A DNA stretch of 64,000 nt from positions 84,206 to 148,205 of the forward strand of contig NZ_JAVHUY010000022.1 of NCBI RefSeq assembly GCF_031085175.1, given 5' to 3'. Below are positions 33,633 to 42,449 of this stretch, in pieces (the stretch's first letter is position 1; every line of letters starts with the position of its first letter). This stretch comes from Phytohabitans maris. Lineage in GTDB: Bacteria; Actinomycetota; Actinomycetes; Mycobacteriales; Micromonosporaceae. The notes beneath the pieces are model-generated. The model was given only the letters and a program-made list of their open reading frames with translations. It did not search any database and was not told the origin of the DNA. The position numbers and the translations under genes are program-made.

Positions 33633-35676
33633 TCAGGTGTGCCAGCCGGGCGGCAGGTCGTCGAGCTGCACCACCCACGCCCGGGCGAGACCGTCGATCC
33701 GCCCCGGCGCCAACCCCATCTCGCCGAGGACGGCGACCGCGTCGGAGCCGGGTCGGGGCGCCGGCCGCCCGGCCCGGAGCGACCGGCTTTCCAAGGTCAC
33801 GGCGGTACCGGGCATGACCACCGCACCAGCCTCGTCGCTCACCTGGGTCATGGACAGCCCCTGCGCGCGTACCGCGGGGTCGACCATCAGCTCGGCCAGC
33901 TCCACGACGCGGTGCGCGCCCAGGCCGGCGGCGCGGAGCCGGTCGACCCACGTGGCGACGGTGCCGGTGGCGAACGCCGCCTCCAGCGCCGCGACGAGAG
34001 CGTCGGCGGTGCGGCCGGAGATCGCCGCCAGGCCGTCCACCGCGGCGAGCGACGGCAGGTCGTCCGGGGCCGCGCCGAGGTAGAACCAGCCGTCGGCCGC
34101 CGGGTAGAACCGCTGTAACGGGCCGGCGCCGAGGGCCCAGAGGCCGGCCGGCTCCACGCCCGGCAGCGGCCCCGCCTCGGGCTCGACGATCAACGTCGCC
34201 TGGTGCAGCGTCCCCACCTGGGCCAGCGACGTGCTGACGCGCAAGCCCTCGCCGCGTACGACCTGGTGGTAGATGGCGAGCGCGGCACCCAGAGCCGCCA
34301 CGGCGCCGGTGCCGTAGTCGAGCACGTTGTACGGCCCTTGCACCATCGGTCGGCGGCCGCGGCCGGCCCGTTCGACGATCCCGGTGGCCGCCTGCCCCTG
34401 CGTCTCGTACCCGCGCCGGCTCTCCCAGGGGCCGCCGTCTCCGTAACAGCTCACCGACACGTAGACGATGTCGGGCCGGTGGGGCCGCACGTGCTCGTAC
34501 CCGGTGCCGTAGCGCTCGGCGGTGGCCCGCGGGAAGTTCTGGAGGAGGACGTCCGCCTCCCGCACGAGCGGCCAGAGCACCTCCTCCTGGCCGCGGGCGG
34601 ACTCGACGTCGACCAGCATCGTGCGCTTGCCACGGTTGACGTACCCGTGCGCGTCGACCCGGCGCTGTGGAGAGTTGATCTTGATGACCTCGGCGCCGAA
34701 CTCGCCCAGTAGCCGCCCGGCGGTCGGCCCGGCGAGCACCTGCGTCAGGTCGATCACCCGCTTTCCCGTGTACGGCGGCGCACCCGTCGCGGGCCGCGTG
34801 GCCGGGCGCCGCGGCGGGGGAGCGTCGAGGGCGGCCAGGATGGCGGCCCGGTCGGCGTCCGGGAGGTGCCGCGGCCGCAGTGGCGCCTCGTGCGCGGAGA
34901 GCCGTATCGGGCGCCCGGGCATCCAGGTCGGTCCGAGGAGCGGGTCGTCCAGGCGGACGACCGCCCGCGTCTCACGGGCATGGTCGGTCCGCGTCCACTC
35001 GGCCGCCGTGCGCACCATGCACAGTGGAACGCCCGCCGCGTTCGCGAGGTCCTCCCACTCCCGCGCGGGCCGCTGGAGGAACAGTGTCGTAAGCCGCGCG
35101 CGCAGTTCGGCAGCGAGCGTGGGATCGGCCGCCAGCCGCTGCCGGGACGTGAAACCCTCACCGATCCACGACGACCGGCCGGCAGCGTCGAGGAACCAGC
35201 TCATGAAGCGCATGCTTCCGCCGATCGGGTCGAACCGCACGTGGCGCCCGTCGGCACAGCGGTAGGTGCCGCTGCCGTTGGGATCCCGCCGCTTCTCCGG
35301 CGGCCGGCCGCGCTCGACCGGGTACGCGCCGGCGACCCCGATCAGCTCGAACGTGGCGTTGAACAGCGGCGCCTCGATCCGCTCACCGCGCCCGGTGCCG
35401 TGCCGCTCGGTGAGCGCCGCGACGATCGCGAGGCAGCCGAGGAACGCGGCGAAGTTGGCGGCGAGCGGCAGCGCGGAGTAGCTCGGCCGGGACCAGTCCC
35501 AGTCGTCCGGCGCCTCGTCCCGCCGCGGCCGGCAGTTGCCGGTCGCCGCGGCGATCACCCCCTCCCACCCCGGCATCGCGGCTCGCGCCGTGGTCGGCGA
35601 GGATCACCGCCGCGAGGGGGCCCGCGACGTGGTGACCGAAGTCGACCACCGAGATGCCGTCGAGTACACCGGGCAC
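33633..35676 (-). pseudogene. Double CaiB/BaiF family III CoA-transferase, internally deleted and frameshifted
   Basis: The gene begins at GTG 35676 with a normal CaiB N-terminus (LDGISVVDFGHHVAGPLAAV) that ends at ADHGA. The next bases switch frame directly to MPGWEGVIAAATGN (35576), which belongs about 90 residues further on in this family. The missing part would hold the NRGK and ENFR.G segments of the first domain. From 35576 the frame runs open for 647 residues through the rest of domain 1 and a complete second CaiB domain (VIDLTQVLAGPTAGRLLGEFGAEVIKI). Most likely an out-of-frame deletion inactivated domain 1; the long second part could still be made from an internal start. It lies 3 bp after the binding-protein stop. 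Confidence 0.75.
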
Positions 35677-35679
35677 GGC

Positions 35680-36747
35680 TCAGCCCACCTGCCAGGCGGT
35701 CCACTTCTTGGTCACCTCGGCGACGTTCTGCGCCCAGAAGGCGTTGTCCTGCCGCACCATCGCGCCGCCGCCCGAGGTCAGGAACGGGTTGAAGAGCTTG
35801 GCCGTCTCCGAGTACGGGATCGTGTTGGGGTCGACGTCGGTGCGGACCGGAGCGTCGCCGCTCATCGCCGCGTACTTGATCAGCTGGGCCGGTTCGAGGG
35901 CGAAGACGATGGCGTCCTCGGCGGCCTTCGCGTGCGGCGCGCCCTTGGGGATGAGCCAGTTGGCGTAGTCCCAGCTGGTGAAGTCCCAGACCGGGGCCAT
36001 GGTGCCGCCGCTGTCGTTGATGATGGCCAGGCGGTTGCCGGTCGTCAGGGTCATGGTGGCCTGCTTGGCGACGAGGTTCTGCTGCAACGCCGTGTACGAC
36101 GGCGCGAAGATGATGTCGGACTTGATGGTGTCGAGCTTCCTGAGCGCCCGCTCGACGTCGAGCGGGTACAGCTTGTCCGGCGGCACGCCGTCGGCGACGA
36201 GGGCGACTTCGAGGGTCCCCTTCGGGTTGGTGTAGATCACCCGCTTGCCGGGGAACGTCCTGGTGTCGAAGAAGTCGGCGACCTTCGTCGGGACGGTGCC
36301 CTTGTACGCCGTGGTGTCGTAGGCGAACTCGCTCGCGAACTTGATGCCCGGCACCGAGCACTCGGTGGTCGTGCCCTCCGGCACCAGCGTGGCGGGCATC
36401 CTGCTGGTGTCGACCTTCTCGAACAGGGTGCCGCAGTAGGCGTTCGCCAGGTACGAGCCGGTGTGCACGACGTCCCAGATCGTCTTGCCGGCCTCCACCA
36501 TCGTCTGTAGCTGGCTGATGTAGGTGGGCGAGCTGACGTTGTCGAACTTGACGCCCGTCTTCGCGGTGAACGGCTCCTGGATCGCCTTGGCCTGCTGGTT
36601 CATCGTTTCCCCGCCGATCGTCTGCCAGGCGAGGGTGATCTTGTCGCTCGGCACGGCCCGCGGCTCTCCGCCAGAGCTGGAGGAGCCGCACGCGGTCGTT
36701 GCCAACATGGTCGCCATCAAGGGGATCAACAGTCTCTGTGGGGACAC
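35680..36747 (-). CDS. PotD-like ABC substrate-binding lipoprotein (copy 1)
   Basis: A 355-residue binding protein. A signal of about 19 residues ends in lipobox TTAC. The mature part resembles spermidine/putrescine-type (PotD/AfuA) proteins: TIWDVVHTGSYLANAY, PGIKFASEFAYDTTAYKG, SDIIFAPSYTALQQ, DSGGTMAPVWDFTSWDYANW. It is about 75% identical by eye to the protein at 38605-39669, including the signal peptide and the GTG start, so they are recent paralogues. It is expressed from its own promoter (36837-36865) and reads into the CoA-transferase pseudogene; no permeases lie downstream. It may share the Pot permeases at 39.7-42.4 kb. Confidence 0.9.
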   Translation of the reverse strand: MSPQRLLIPLMATMLATTACGSSSSGGEPRAVPSDKITLAWQTIGGETMNQQAKAIQEPFTAKTGVKFDNVSSPTYISQLQTMVEAGKTIWDVVHTGSYLANAYCGTLFEKVDTSRMPATLVPEGTTTECSVPGIKFASEFAYDTTAYKGTVPTKVADFFDTRTFPGKRVIYTNPKGTLEVALVADGVPPDKLYPLDVERALRKLDTIKSDIIFAPSYTALQQNLVAKQATMTLTTGNRLAIINDSGGTMAPVWDFTSWDYANWLIPKGAPHAKAAEDAIVFALEPAQLIKYAAMSGDAPVRTDVDPNTIPYSETAKLFNPFLTSGGGAMVRQDNAFWAQNVAEVTKKWTAWQVG

Positions 36748-37025
36748 GGCACCTACCTATTTCAACGGGGGACACGGCCGGCGGTGCGGGGTCGCTACCG
36801 GCTCGCGGGGAGGACACCGGGGATGGATAGCCCGGAACGGTAGACCGGAATTGTCAGACGGTCAATCATTTCTTTACAGCCCTGAAACATGGGCTGTCGA
36901 TCGGAAACCGTTGCTGGGCAAGGCGTTCGACCCCATACCGGTCGCAAGGTGCGGTCGCGGGTCTGTGTGCCGACCCAAGCCGAGCCACCTCGGTCTTGTG
37001 CGCCTCCACATTCCCGCACCGGCCG
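36748..37025 (-). repeat. Left arm (upstream region) of an inverted duplication
   Basis: The leader and promoter region of binding-protein copy 1 is similar along its whole length to 38330-38604, in opposite orientation. Together with the genes, the duplicated unit is about 1.3 kb on each side of the adenosine-kinase-like gene. In the remaining stretch to 37154 nothing else was recognised. Confidence 0.75.
36837..36865 (-). promoter_or_regulatory. Promoter with overlapping GTCWGAC operator, binding-protein copy 1
   Basis: Minus-strand -35 TTGACC (36865-36860) and -10 TACCGT (36842-36837) with a 17-bp spacer. The palindromic heptamer GTC(T)GAC fills the start of the spacer. The geometry is identical to 38486-38514, and the operator-to-minus-10 distance is identical to 48324-48346. 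GntR/FCD regulators typically bind GT-N-AC palindromes, so the regulator at 47299-48147 is the likely binder. Confidence 0.65.
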
Positions 37026-37154
37026 TGCCGGGGTTAGCGTCGGGCCGACCCGGAGGCAGGGCGAGCGCTGAGCGCGACCATCGTCGACGGAGCGGCCGTG
37101 GCCGCCGGCCGACCCGGCCTGGTCGGCGCCGGCGCGGTCAAGCCCGGCGCCGGG

Positions 37155-38129
37155 TCAGGACAGGAACGGGCGCACGTCGGCGGCCGCCTCGGCGCCGTAG
37201 CCGTCGGCCAGGCGGTCGAGCAGGTAGCCACGGTCGGTGGGGTGCTCCTGGGCGCCGGCCGTCTCCAGCGCGATGACGGCCAGGGTGCAGCCGAGCTGGG
37301 CCGCCCGCTCGTCGCTCAGGCCCCAGTGGCAGCCGGCCAGGAAGCCGGCTCGGAAGGCGTCGCCGCCCCCGGTCGGGTCGGCCAGCGTACGGGGCTTGGG
37401 CGGCCGGACGACCGTCGGCTCGCCACCGCCGCGGGTGACCGTGACGCCCTGCGCGCCCAGCGTGGTCACCACGACCGACACCCGGCGCACGAGCTCGACC
37501 GGCGGCCAGCCCGTCCTGTGCTCGATGAGCCGGCGTTCGTACTCGTTGCCGAACAGGAACTCGGCGCCGTCCACGAGGGCACGCACCTCCTCGCCGCCCA
37601 GCCGGGCCAGCTGCTGGGAGGGGTCGGCGGCGAACCGGTAGCCCCGTGCGCGGCACTCCGCGGTGTGGTGCAGCATCGCCGCCGGGACGTTCGGCGCGAC
37701 GAGCACGAGCGGTGTCCCGCCGGCCCGGTCGACCACCGGCGCCAGCTCGATCGTGCGGGACTCGGCCATCGCGCCACTGTAGAACGACGCGATCTGCTTG
37801 CCGGCGTCGTCGGTCGTGCACAGGAACCGGGCGGTGCGCCGGGTCGCGGAGACGTGCAGGCATCCGGTGTCGACGCCGTGCGCGCGCAGCCAGTCGTCGT
37901 ACTCGCCGAAGTCCGTGCCGACCGAGCCGACGAGTACCGGCGCCAGCCCGAGCCAGCCGAGGTTGAACGCGATGTTCGCGCCCGAGCCACCCCAGCGGAT
38001 CTCGAGCTCGTCGACCAGGAAGGAGAGCGAGAGCGCCTCGACGTGCTCGGGCGGCAGCTGGTCGGCGAAGCTGCCCGGGAACACCATGCGGTAGTCCTGG
38101 GCGATCGCGCCGGTCACGATGAGGGTCAT
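37155..38129 (-). CDS. PfkB-family kinase, adenosine kinase (AdoK/CbhK)-like
   Basis: A 324-residue ribokinase-fold enzyme. Motifs are GGSGANIAFNLGWLG (about 48-62), ARFLCTTDDAGKQIASFYSGAM, FAADPSQQLARLGGEE and the anion-hole/catalytic DPTGGGDAFRAG (about 259). The pattern along the whole chain closely resembles mycobacterial adenosine kinase Rv2202c, differing at the active-site glycine pattern (GGGD instead of GVGD or GAGD). The reaction would be ATP + adenosine (or a related nucleoside) to AMP. It is enclosed by the two inverted binding-protein copies and near homocysteine methyltransferase genes, which suggests adenosine salvage in a methyl cycle. A sugar or modified nucleoside substrate cannot be excluded. 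Confidence 0.82.
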   Translation of the reverse strand: MTLIVTGAIAQDYRMVFPGSFADQLPPEHVEALSLSFLVDELEIRWGGSGANIAFNLGWLGLAPVLVGSVGTDFGEYDDWLRAHGVDTGCLHVSATRRTARFLCTTDDAGKQIASFYSGAMAESRTIELAPVVDRAGGTPLVLVAPNVPAAMLHHTAECRARGYRFAADPSQQLARLGGEEVRALVDGAEFLFGNEYERRLIEHRTGWPPVELVRRVSVVVTTLGAQGVTVTRGGGEPTVVRPPKPRTLADPTGGGDAFRAGFLAGCHWGLSDERAAQLGCTLAVIALETAGAQEHPTDRGYLLDRLADGYGAEAAADVRPFLS

Positions 38130-38329
38130 CCCCGCAGCATCCCAGCCGGGCGGCGGGCGGGCACCGTGCGAAGGTCCAAGAGCCGGGCCGGGTTCGTTGT
38201 GGCGGGGCACAGCTCGCGCACCGCCTGTTGTGGACGGCCGTGCCCGCCGTCCGGGCGGGTCGAGCGGGCCGGGCATCGACAGGCACCTCCGGGCAGCGGG
38301 CGGTGGGGCCCAGAGGCTAGTCCCACCGC

Positions 38330-38604
38330 TCCCGGTCTGGAATGTGGTGGCGCACCAGACCTGGGTGGCGTGGTTTGGGTTGGCGCACAAATCGGGTCTT
38401 GCCGCTGCCGGCAGCGGCGGTCCGGATGCCTTGTGCGAAGCCATGTCCGGCCTGTCAGCGCCGTTTCGAGCCTGTTAAGAAATGATTGACGGTCTGACAA
38501 TCTCGGTCTACCGTTCCCGGCAATCCGTTCCCGGCGTCCACCCCCTGCGGACCGGTGGCCCCGCGCCGCCGGCGATGTCCCCCGTCGAAGGTGAGGTAGG
38601 TCCC
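38330..38604 (+). repeat. Right arm (upstream region) of the inverted duplication
   Basis: It matches the reverse complement of 36748-37025, sharing landmarks such as GAATGTGG.GGCGCAC, AAGAAATGATTGAC and GTCCCCACAGAGACTGTTG. The 38130-38604 gap otherwise shows only GC-rich sequence upstream of the kinase start. Confidence 0.75.
38486..38514 (+). promoter_or_regulatory. Promoter with overlapping GTCWGAC operator, Pot-type transporter operon
   Basis: -35 TTGACG (38486-38491), 17-bp spacer, -10 TACCGT (38509-38514). The palindromic GTCTGAC occupies 38492-38498, directly after the -35, where a bound repressor would block polymerase. Confidence 0.7.
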
Positions 38605-39669
38605 GTGTCCCCACAGAGACTGTTGGCGCCGTTGGTGGCGACGATATTGGTGACGACCGCGTGCGGCTCCTCGTCGGGGGGAGCGCCGGAGGCCGTGCCG
38701 AGCGACAAGATCACCATCACTTGGCAGTCCACCGGCGGCGAGGCGCAGAAGCAGGAGGCGCAGGCTCTCCAGGAGCCGTTCACGGTGAAGACCGGGGTGA
38801 AGTTCAACAACGTCACCTCGCTGAGCTACATCAGCCAGGTGCAGACGATGGTGAAGTCCGGCAAGACGGTCTGGGACGTCGTGCACACCGGCTCGTACCT
38901 GGCCAAGGCGTACTGCGGCACCCTCTTCGAGAAGATCGACATGGCGCGGATGCCGGCCACGCTGGTGCCGGAGGGCACGACCACCGAGTGCTCGGTGCCG
39001 GGCACCAAGTTCGCCACCGAGTTCGCCTACGACACGACCGCGTACAAGGACACCGTCCCGACGAGGATCGCCGACTTCTTCGACACCGGGACGTTCCCCG
39101 GCAAGCGGGTCTTCTACAACAACCCGAAGGGCATCCTGGAGGCAGCCCTCGTCGCCGACGGCGTGGCTCCGGAGCGGCTCTACCCGCTCGACGTCGACCG
39201 CGCGCTCGGGAAGCTCGGCACGATCAAGTCCGACATCATCTTCGCGCCGTCGTACACGGCCTTCCAGCAAAACCTCGTCGACAAGCAGGCGACCATGGCA
39301 CTCGGGCTGAACGGCCGCCTGCACATCACCAACGACAGCGGCGGCACCATGGCCCCGGTCTGGGACTTCACCAGCTGGGACTACACCGCGTGGCTCATCC
39401 CCAAGGGCGCGCCGAACGCCAAGGCCGCCGAGGAAGCGGTCGCCTTCGCGCTCGAACCGGAGCAGCTGGTCAAGTTCTGCGCCATGAACGGTCTGACGCC
39501 GGTCCGCACCGACATCGACCCGAACACGATCCCGTTCGCCGAGACGGCCAAAGTCTTCAACCCCTTCCTGGGCTCCGACCGCGGCCGGCAGGCGCGGCAG
39601 GACAACACCTACTGGGCGGAGAACGTCGCGGAGGTGACCAGGAAGTGGACCGCTTGGCAGGTGGGCTGA
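38605..39669 (+). CDS. PotD-like ABC substrate-binding lipoprotein (copy 2)
   Basis: A 354-residue paralogue of copy 1. Signal VSPQRLLAPLVATILVTTAC with lipobox TTAC; the mature protein shows WQSTGGEAQKQEAQALQEP, VVHTGSYLAKAYCGTLFEK, SDIIFAPSYTAFQQN and WDFTSWDYTAWLIP. GTG 38605 follows GGTAGG and matches the start of copy 1. It is first gene of the transporter operon, 2 bp before the permease. The two copies differ mainly in the N-lobe and in KFCAMNGLTPVRTD against KYAAMSGDAPVRTD, so they may bind different but related ligands. Confidence 0.92.
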   Translation: MSPQRLLAPLVATILVTTACGSSSGGAPEAVPSDKITITWQSTGGEAQKQEAQALQEPFTVKTGVKFNNVTSLSYISQVQTMVKSGKTVWDVVHTGSYLAKAYCGTLFEKIDMARMPATLVPEGTTTECSVPGTKFATEFAYDTTAYKDTVPTRIADFFDTGTFPGKRVFYNNPKGILEAALVADGVAPERLYPLDVDRALGKLGTIKSDIIFAPSYTAFQQNLVDKQATMALGLNGRLHITNDSGGTMAPVWDFTSWDYTAWLIPKGAPNAKAAEEAVAFALEPEQLVKFCAMNGLTPVRTDIDPNTIPFAETAKVFNPFLGSDRGRQARQDNTYWAENVAEVTRKWTAWQVG

Positions 39670-39671
39670 CC

Positions 39672-40577
39672 GTGACCGCCGCACCTGAGGTGGGCGTGCG
39701 GCCCACACCCGTACGGCGGGACGTGGCCCGATGGGTGACCTCTCGCGCGGCCACCCTCGTGCTCCTGATTCCGGCCGTCGTCGCGTTCTGCCTGTTGTTC
39801 CTGTACCCGCTCGGCCGCATGATCCACGTCAGCCTCACCGAGCCGACGAGCGGATTCGGCAACTACGTCAGCCTCTTCACCGACGGCTACACCGTCCGGG
39901 TGATGATCCGTACGATCTGGGTGGCGCTGCTCGTGGCCCTCATCGACATCCTCATGGCGTTTCCGTACGCCTACGCCATGACGGTATCGGGGCGGCGGAT
40001 GCGGGCGGTGCTGTTCACGATCGTGCTCATCCCGTTCTGGACGAGCGCGATCGCCAAGAACTTCGCCTGGCTGATCCTCTTCCAGCGCGACGGCCTGCTC
40101 GACCGCGCGTTCGGGGTCTCGCTCCTCGGCACGACTCCGGCCGTGGTGATCGCGATGTCGCAGGTGCTGCTGCCGTTCGCGGTCCTGCCCCTCTACGCGC
40201 GGCTGGACCAGATCGACCGCCGGCTGCTCGACGCCGCGCAGGGCCTCGGCGCGACCCGGTCCGGGGCGTTCCGCGGCGTCTACCTGCCGCTGTCGGTGCC
40301 GGGCATCGCCGCGGCGGCGACCCTGACGTTCATCCTCTCGCTCGGGTTCTACGTCACGCCCGCGATGCTCGGGTCGACCCAGCAGACGCTGATCGCACAG
40401 CTCATCATGATCCGCGTACAGCAGGTGCTGGACTTCGCCGGCGCGAACGCGATCGGCATCCTCCTGCTCGCCGTCACCCTCGCCATGCTCGGCCTGAGCC
40501 GGCGGCTCTCCACCCGGCGCGGCGGCGGCGCGGCGGGCGGCAAGGACCTCGTCCAGACGATCGGTGGTGACCTGTGA
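39672..40577 (+). CDS. Pot-type ABC transporter permease (PotB-like)
   Basis: A 301-residue membrane protein with six spans. The N-tail is followed by ATLVLLIPAVVAFCLLFLYP. The EAA loop LLDAAQGLGATRSGAFRGVYLP is at about 190, and SLGFYVTPAMLGSTQQTLIA is a family hallmark. GTG 39672 follows a GGTGGG site. It overlaps the next permease by 4 bp. Confidence 0.92.
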   Translation: MTAAPEVGVRPTPVRRDVARWVTSRAATLVLLIPAVVAFCLLFLYPLGRMIHVSLTEPTSGFGNYVSLFTDGYTVRVMIRTIWVALLVALIDILMAFPYAYAMTVSGRRMRAVLFTIVLIPFWTSAIAKNFAWLILFQRDGLLDRAFGVSLLGTTPAVVIAMSQVLLPFAVLPLYARLDQIDRRLLDAAQGLGATRSGAFRGVYLPLSVPGIAAAATLTFILSLGFYVTPAMLGSTQQTLIAQLIMIRVQQVLDFAGANAIGILLLAVTLAMLGLSRRLSTRRGGGAAGGKDLVQTIGGDL

Positions 40578-41374
40578 AAGCCGGCCGGTCGTCCCTGTAC
40601 GCCCTCGTGTTCCTCATCGCGCTGCTCGTCACCGTGCCGACGCTGTTCCTGATCCCGATGAGCCTGTCGAGCGGCACCACGTTCCAGTTCCCGCCGCCCG
40701 GCTTGTCCGGCCGCTGGTACCAGAACCTCGTCGAGGAACCGGAGTGGCGCGCCGCGGCCGTGACCTCGCTCAAGGTCGCGGCCATGGTCACGCCGCTCGC
40801 GCTCGTCATCGGCACGTGCGCCGCGTTCGGGCTGCTCCGCCTGGGCCGGCGCCTGCGCACCGCTGGCTTCACCACGCTGATATCGCCGCTCGTGGTGCCG
40901 CACATCCTGCTGGCGCTGGCCATCTACGGCACGTTCCTCAAGCTCGACCTGAGCGGTACCTTGCAGGGTCTGGTCCTCGGCCAGACCGCGCTCGCGGTGC
41001 CGTTCGTCCTGATCCCCGTCCTGACCCGGCTGCAAGGCTACGACAGGTCGATGACGTCGGCGGCCCTGAGCCTGGGCGCCTCGCCGCTCACCGCCTTCCG
41101 GACCGTGACGCTTCCCCTCATCCTGCCGGGGATCGCCGCCGGCGCCGTGTTCGCGTTCGTCGCCTCCTTCGACGAGCTCGTCGTCGCACTGCTCCTACAG
41201 GGACCGGGCGCCACCACCCTCCCGGTCCAGATGTTCAACAGCGTCACCGAAGAAGCCAATCCGACGATCTCGGCCGCCTCGACGATCCTCGTCGTGGTCG
41301 TGAGCCTGGTCATCCTGTTGGTACAGCTCGGCTGGATCCGTACGGACCAGAAGGCAGGACTTCATGGACACTGA
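40574..41374 (+). CDS. Pot-type ABC transporter permease (PotC-like)
   Basis: A 266-residue membrane protein with six spans. The EAA loop SAALSLGASPLTAFRTVTLPLI is at about 160, and FVASFDELVVALLLQGPGATTLPVQM is typical of PotC. GTG 40574 overlaps the PotB stop; the stop lies 8 bp inside the ATPase start. Confidence 0.92.
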   Translation: MKAGRSSLYALVFLIALLVTVPTLFLIPMSLSSGTTFQFPPPGLSGRWYQNLVEEPEWRAAAVTSLKVAAMVTPLALVIGTCAAFGLLRLGRRLRTAGFTTLISPLVVPHILLALAIYGTFLKLDLSGTLQGLVLGQTALAVPFVLIPVLTRLQGYDRSMTSAALSLGASPLTAFRTVTLPLILPGIAAGAVFAFVASFDELVVALLLQGPGATTLPVQMFNSVTEEANPTISAASTILVVVVSLVILLVQLGWIRTDQKAGLHGH

Positions 41375-42449
41375 GCGCCGCACCGGTCACATCGAGATCC
41401 GCAAGCTGCGCAAGCGGTACGAACCGCACGACGAGCCGGCCGTGGACGACATCGACCTCACCATCGAGTCGGGGGAGTTCATCACGCTGCTCGGGCCCAG
41501 TGGGTCGGGCAAGACCACCACACTCAACATGATCGCGGGCTTCGTGCAGCCGACGTCCGGGACGATCCGGCTCAACAGTCGCGACCTCGCCGAGGTGCCC
41601 ACGCACAAGCGCAACTTCGGCATGGTGTTTCAGAACTATGCGCTGTTTCCGCACATGACCGTCTTCGACAACGTGGCGTACCCGTTGCGGCAGCGGCGGC
41701 TCCCGCGCGAGAAGACGCGCACGCTGGTGGGCGACATCCTCGCCCTTTTCGGCCTCGGCGGCATGGAGTCCCGCAAGCCGGACCAGCTCTCCGGCGGGCA
41801 GCAGCAGCGGGTGGCGCTGGCCCGCGCGGTGGTGTTCTCACCGGCGGTGCTGCTGCTCGACGAACCGTTGGGCGCGCTCGACCGGAAGCTGCGCCAGGCG
41901 CTACAGGCCGAGGTGAAGAGGCTGCACCGCGACCTGGGCCTGACCTTCGTCTTCGTCACCCACGACCAGGACGAGGCGATGTTCCTCTCCGACACCGTCG
42001 CGGTGTTCAACAAGGGCCGGGTCGAACGGGTGGGGACTCCCGGCGAGCTCTACGACGACCCGGGCACGCTGTTCGTCGCGGGCTTCCTCGGCGAGGCGAA
42101 CGTGTTCGCCGGCTCGCTGGTCGATCCGACCACCTACCTGTGGATGGACCGGAAGTGGCGGGTCGCCGGCCCGCCGCGCGCCGGCGACACGGTGCTGGTC
42201 GTCCGGCCGGAAAAGGTGCGGGTATTCGACCTGGAGTCCGTGCCCGAGGGCTGGAACTCCACGCCCGCGGTGGTGACCGACCGCTCGCACCTGGGTGCGG
42301 TGTGCAAAGTGGACATGACGTTTCCGGACGGGGCCACGGGATCGGCGACCATGCCGACCGACGCGGCGGTGACGGTGCGGCCGGGGGAGTCGGTGCTGGC
42401 CGCCTGGGAGCCGGGTGCGCAGGCGTTCGTCCAGCCGGAGCGGGCGTGA
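41364..42449 (+). CDS. Pot-type ABC transporter ATPase (PotA-like)
   Basis: A 361-residue ATPase. Walker A GPSGSGKTTT (about 43), signature LSGGQQQRVALARA (about 143), Walker B LLLDEPLGALD (about 164), H-loop FVTHDQDEAM. A C-terminal TOBE domain (about 285-355) is present. The operon is therefore a complete importer, unlike the two CUT1 operons in this window. The transporter family covers polyamines, opines, phosphonates and other small charged compounds, so family membership does not fix the ligand. Its stop overlaps the cyclase start by 1 bp. Confidence 0.93.
   Translation: MDTERRTGHIEIRKLRKRYEPHDEPAVDDIDLTIESGEFITLLGPSGSGKTTTLNMIAGFVQPTSGTIRLNSRDLAEVPTHKRNFGMVFQNYALFPHMTVFDNVAYPLRQRRLPREKTRTLVGDILALFGLGGMESRKPDQLSGGQQQRVALARAVVFSPAVLLLDEPLGALDRKLRQALQAEVKRLHRDLGLTFVFVTHDQDEAMFLSDTVAVFNKGRVERVGTPGELYDDPGTLFVAGFLGEANVFAGSLVDPTTYLWMDRKWRVAGPPRAGDTVLVVRPEKVRVFDLESVPEGWNSTPAVVTDRSHLGAVCKVDMTFPDGATGSATMPTDAAVTVRPGESVLAAWEPGAQAFVQPERA

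Noticed and set aside
37155..38129. Assigning the kinase to a fructose or ribose pathway
   Set aside because: The sequence pattern is closest to mycobacterial adenosine kinase along its whole length, and no other sugar gene is adjacent.
38605..42449. Spermidine/putrescine uptake as the definite function of the Pot-type transporter
   Set aside because: The family binds many different ligands and the downstream genes are not polyamine-degrading enzymes, so the ligand is left open.
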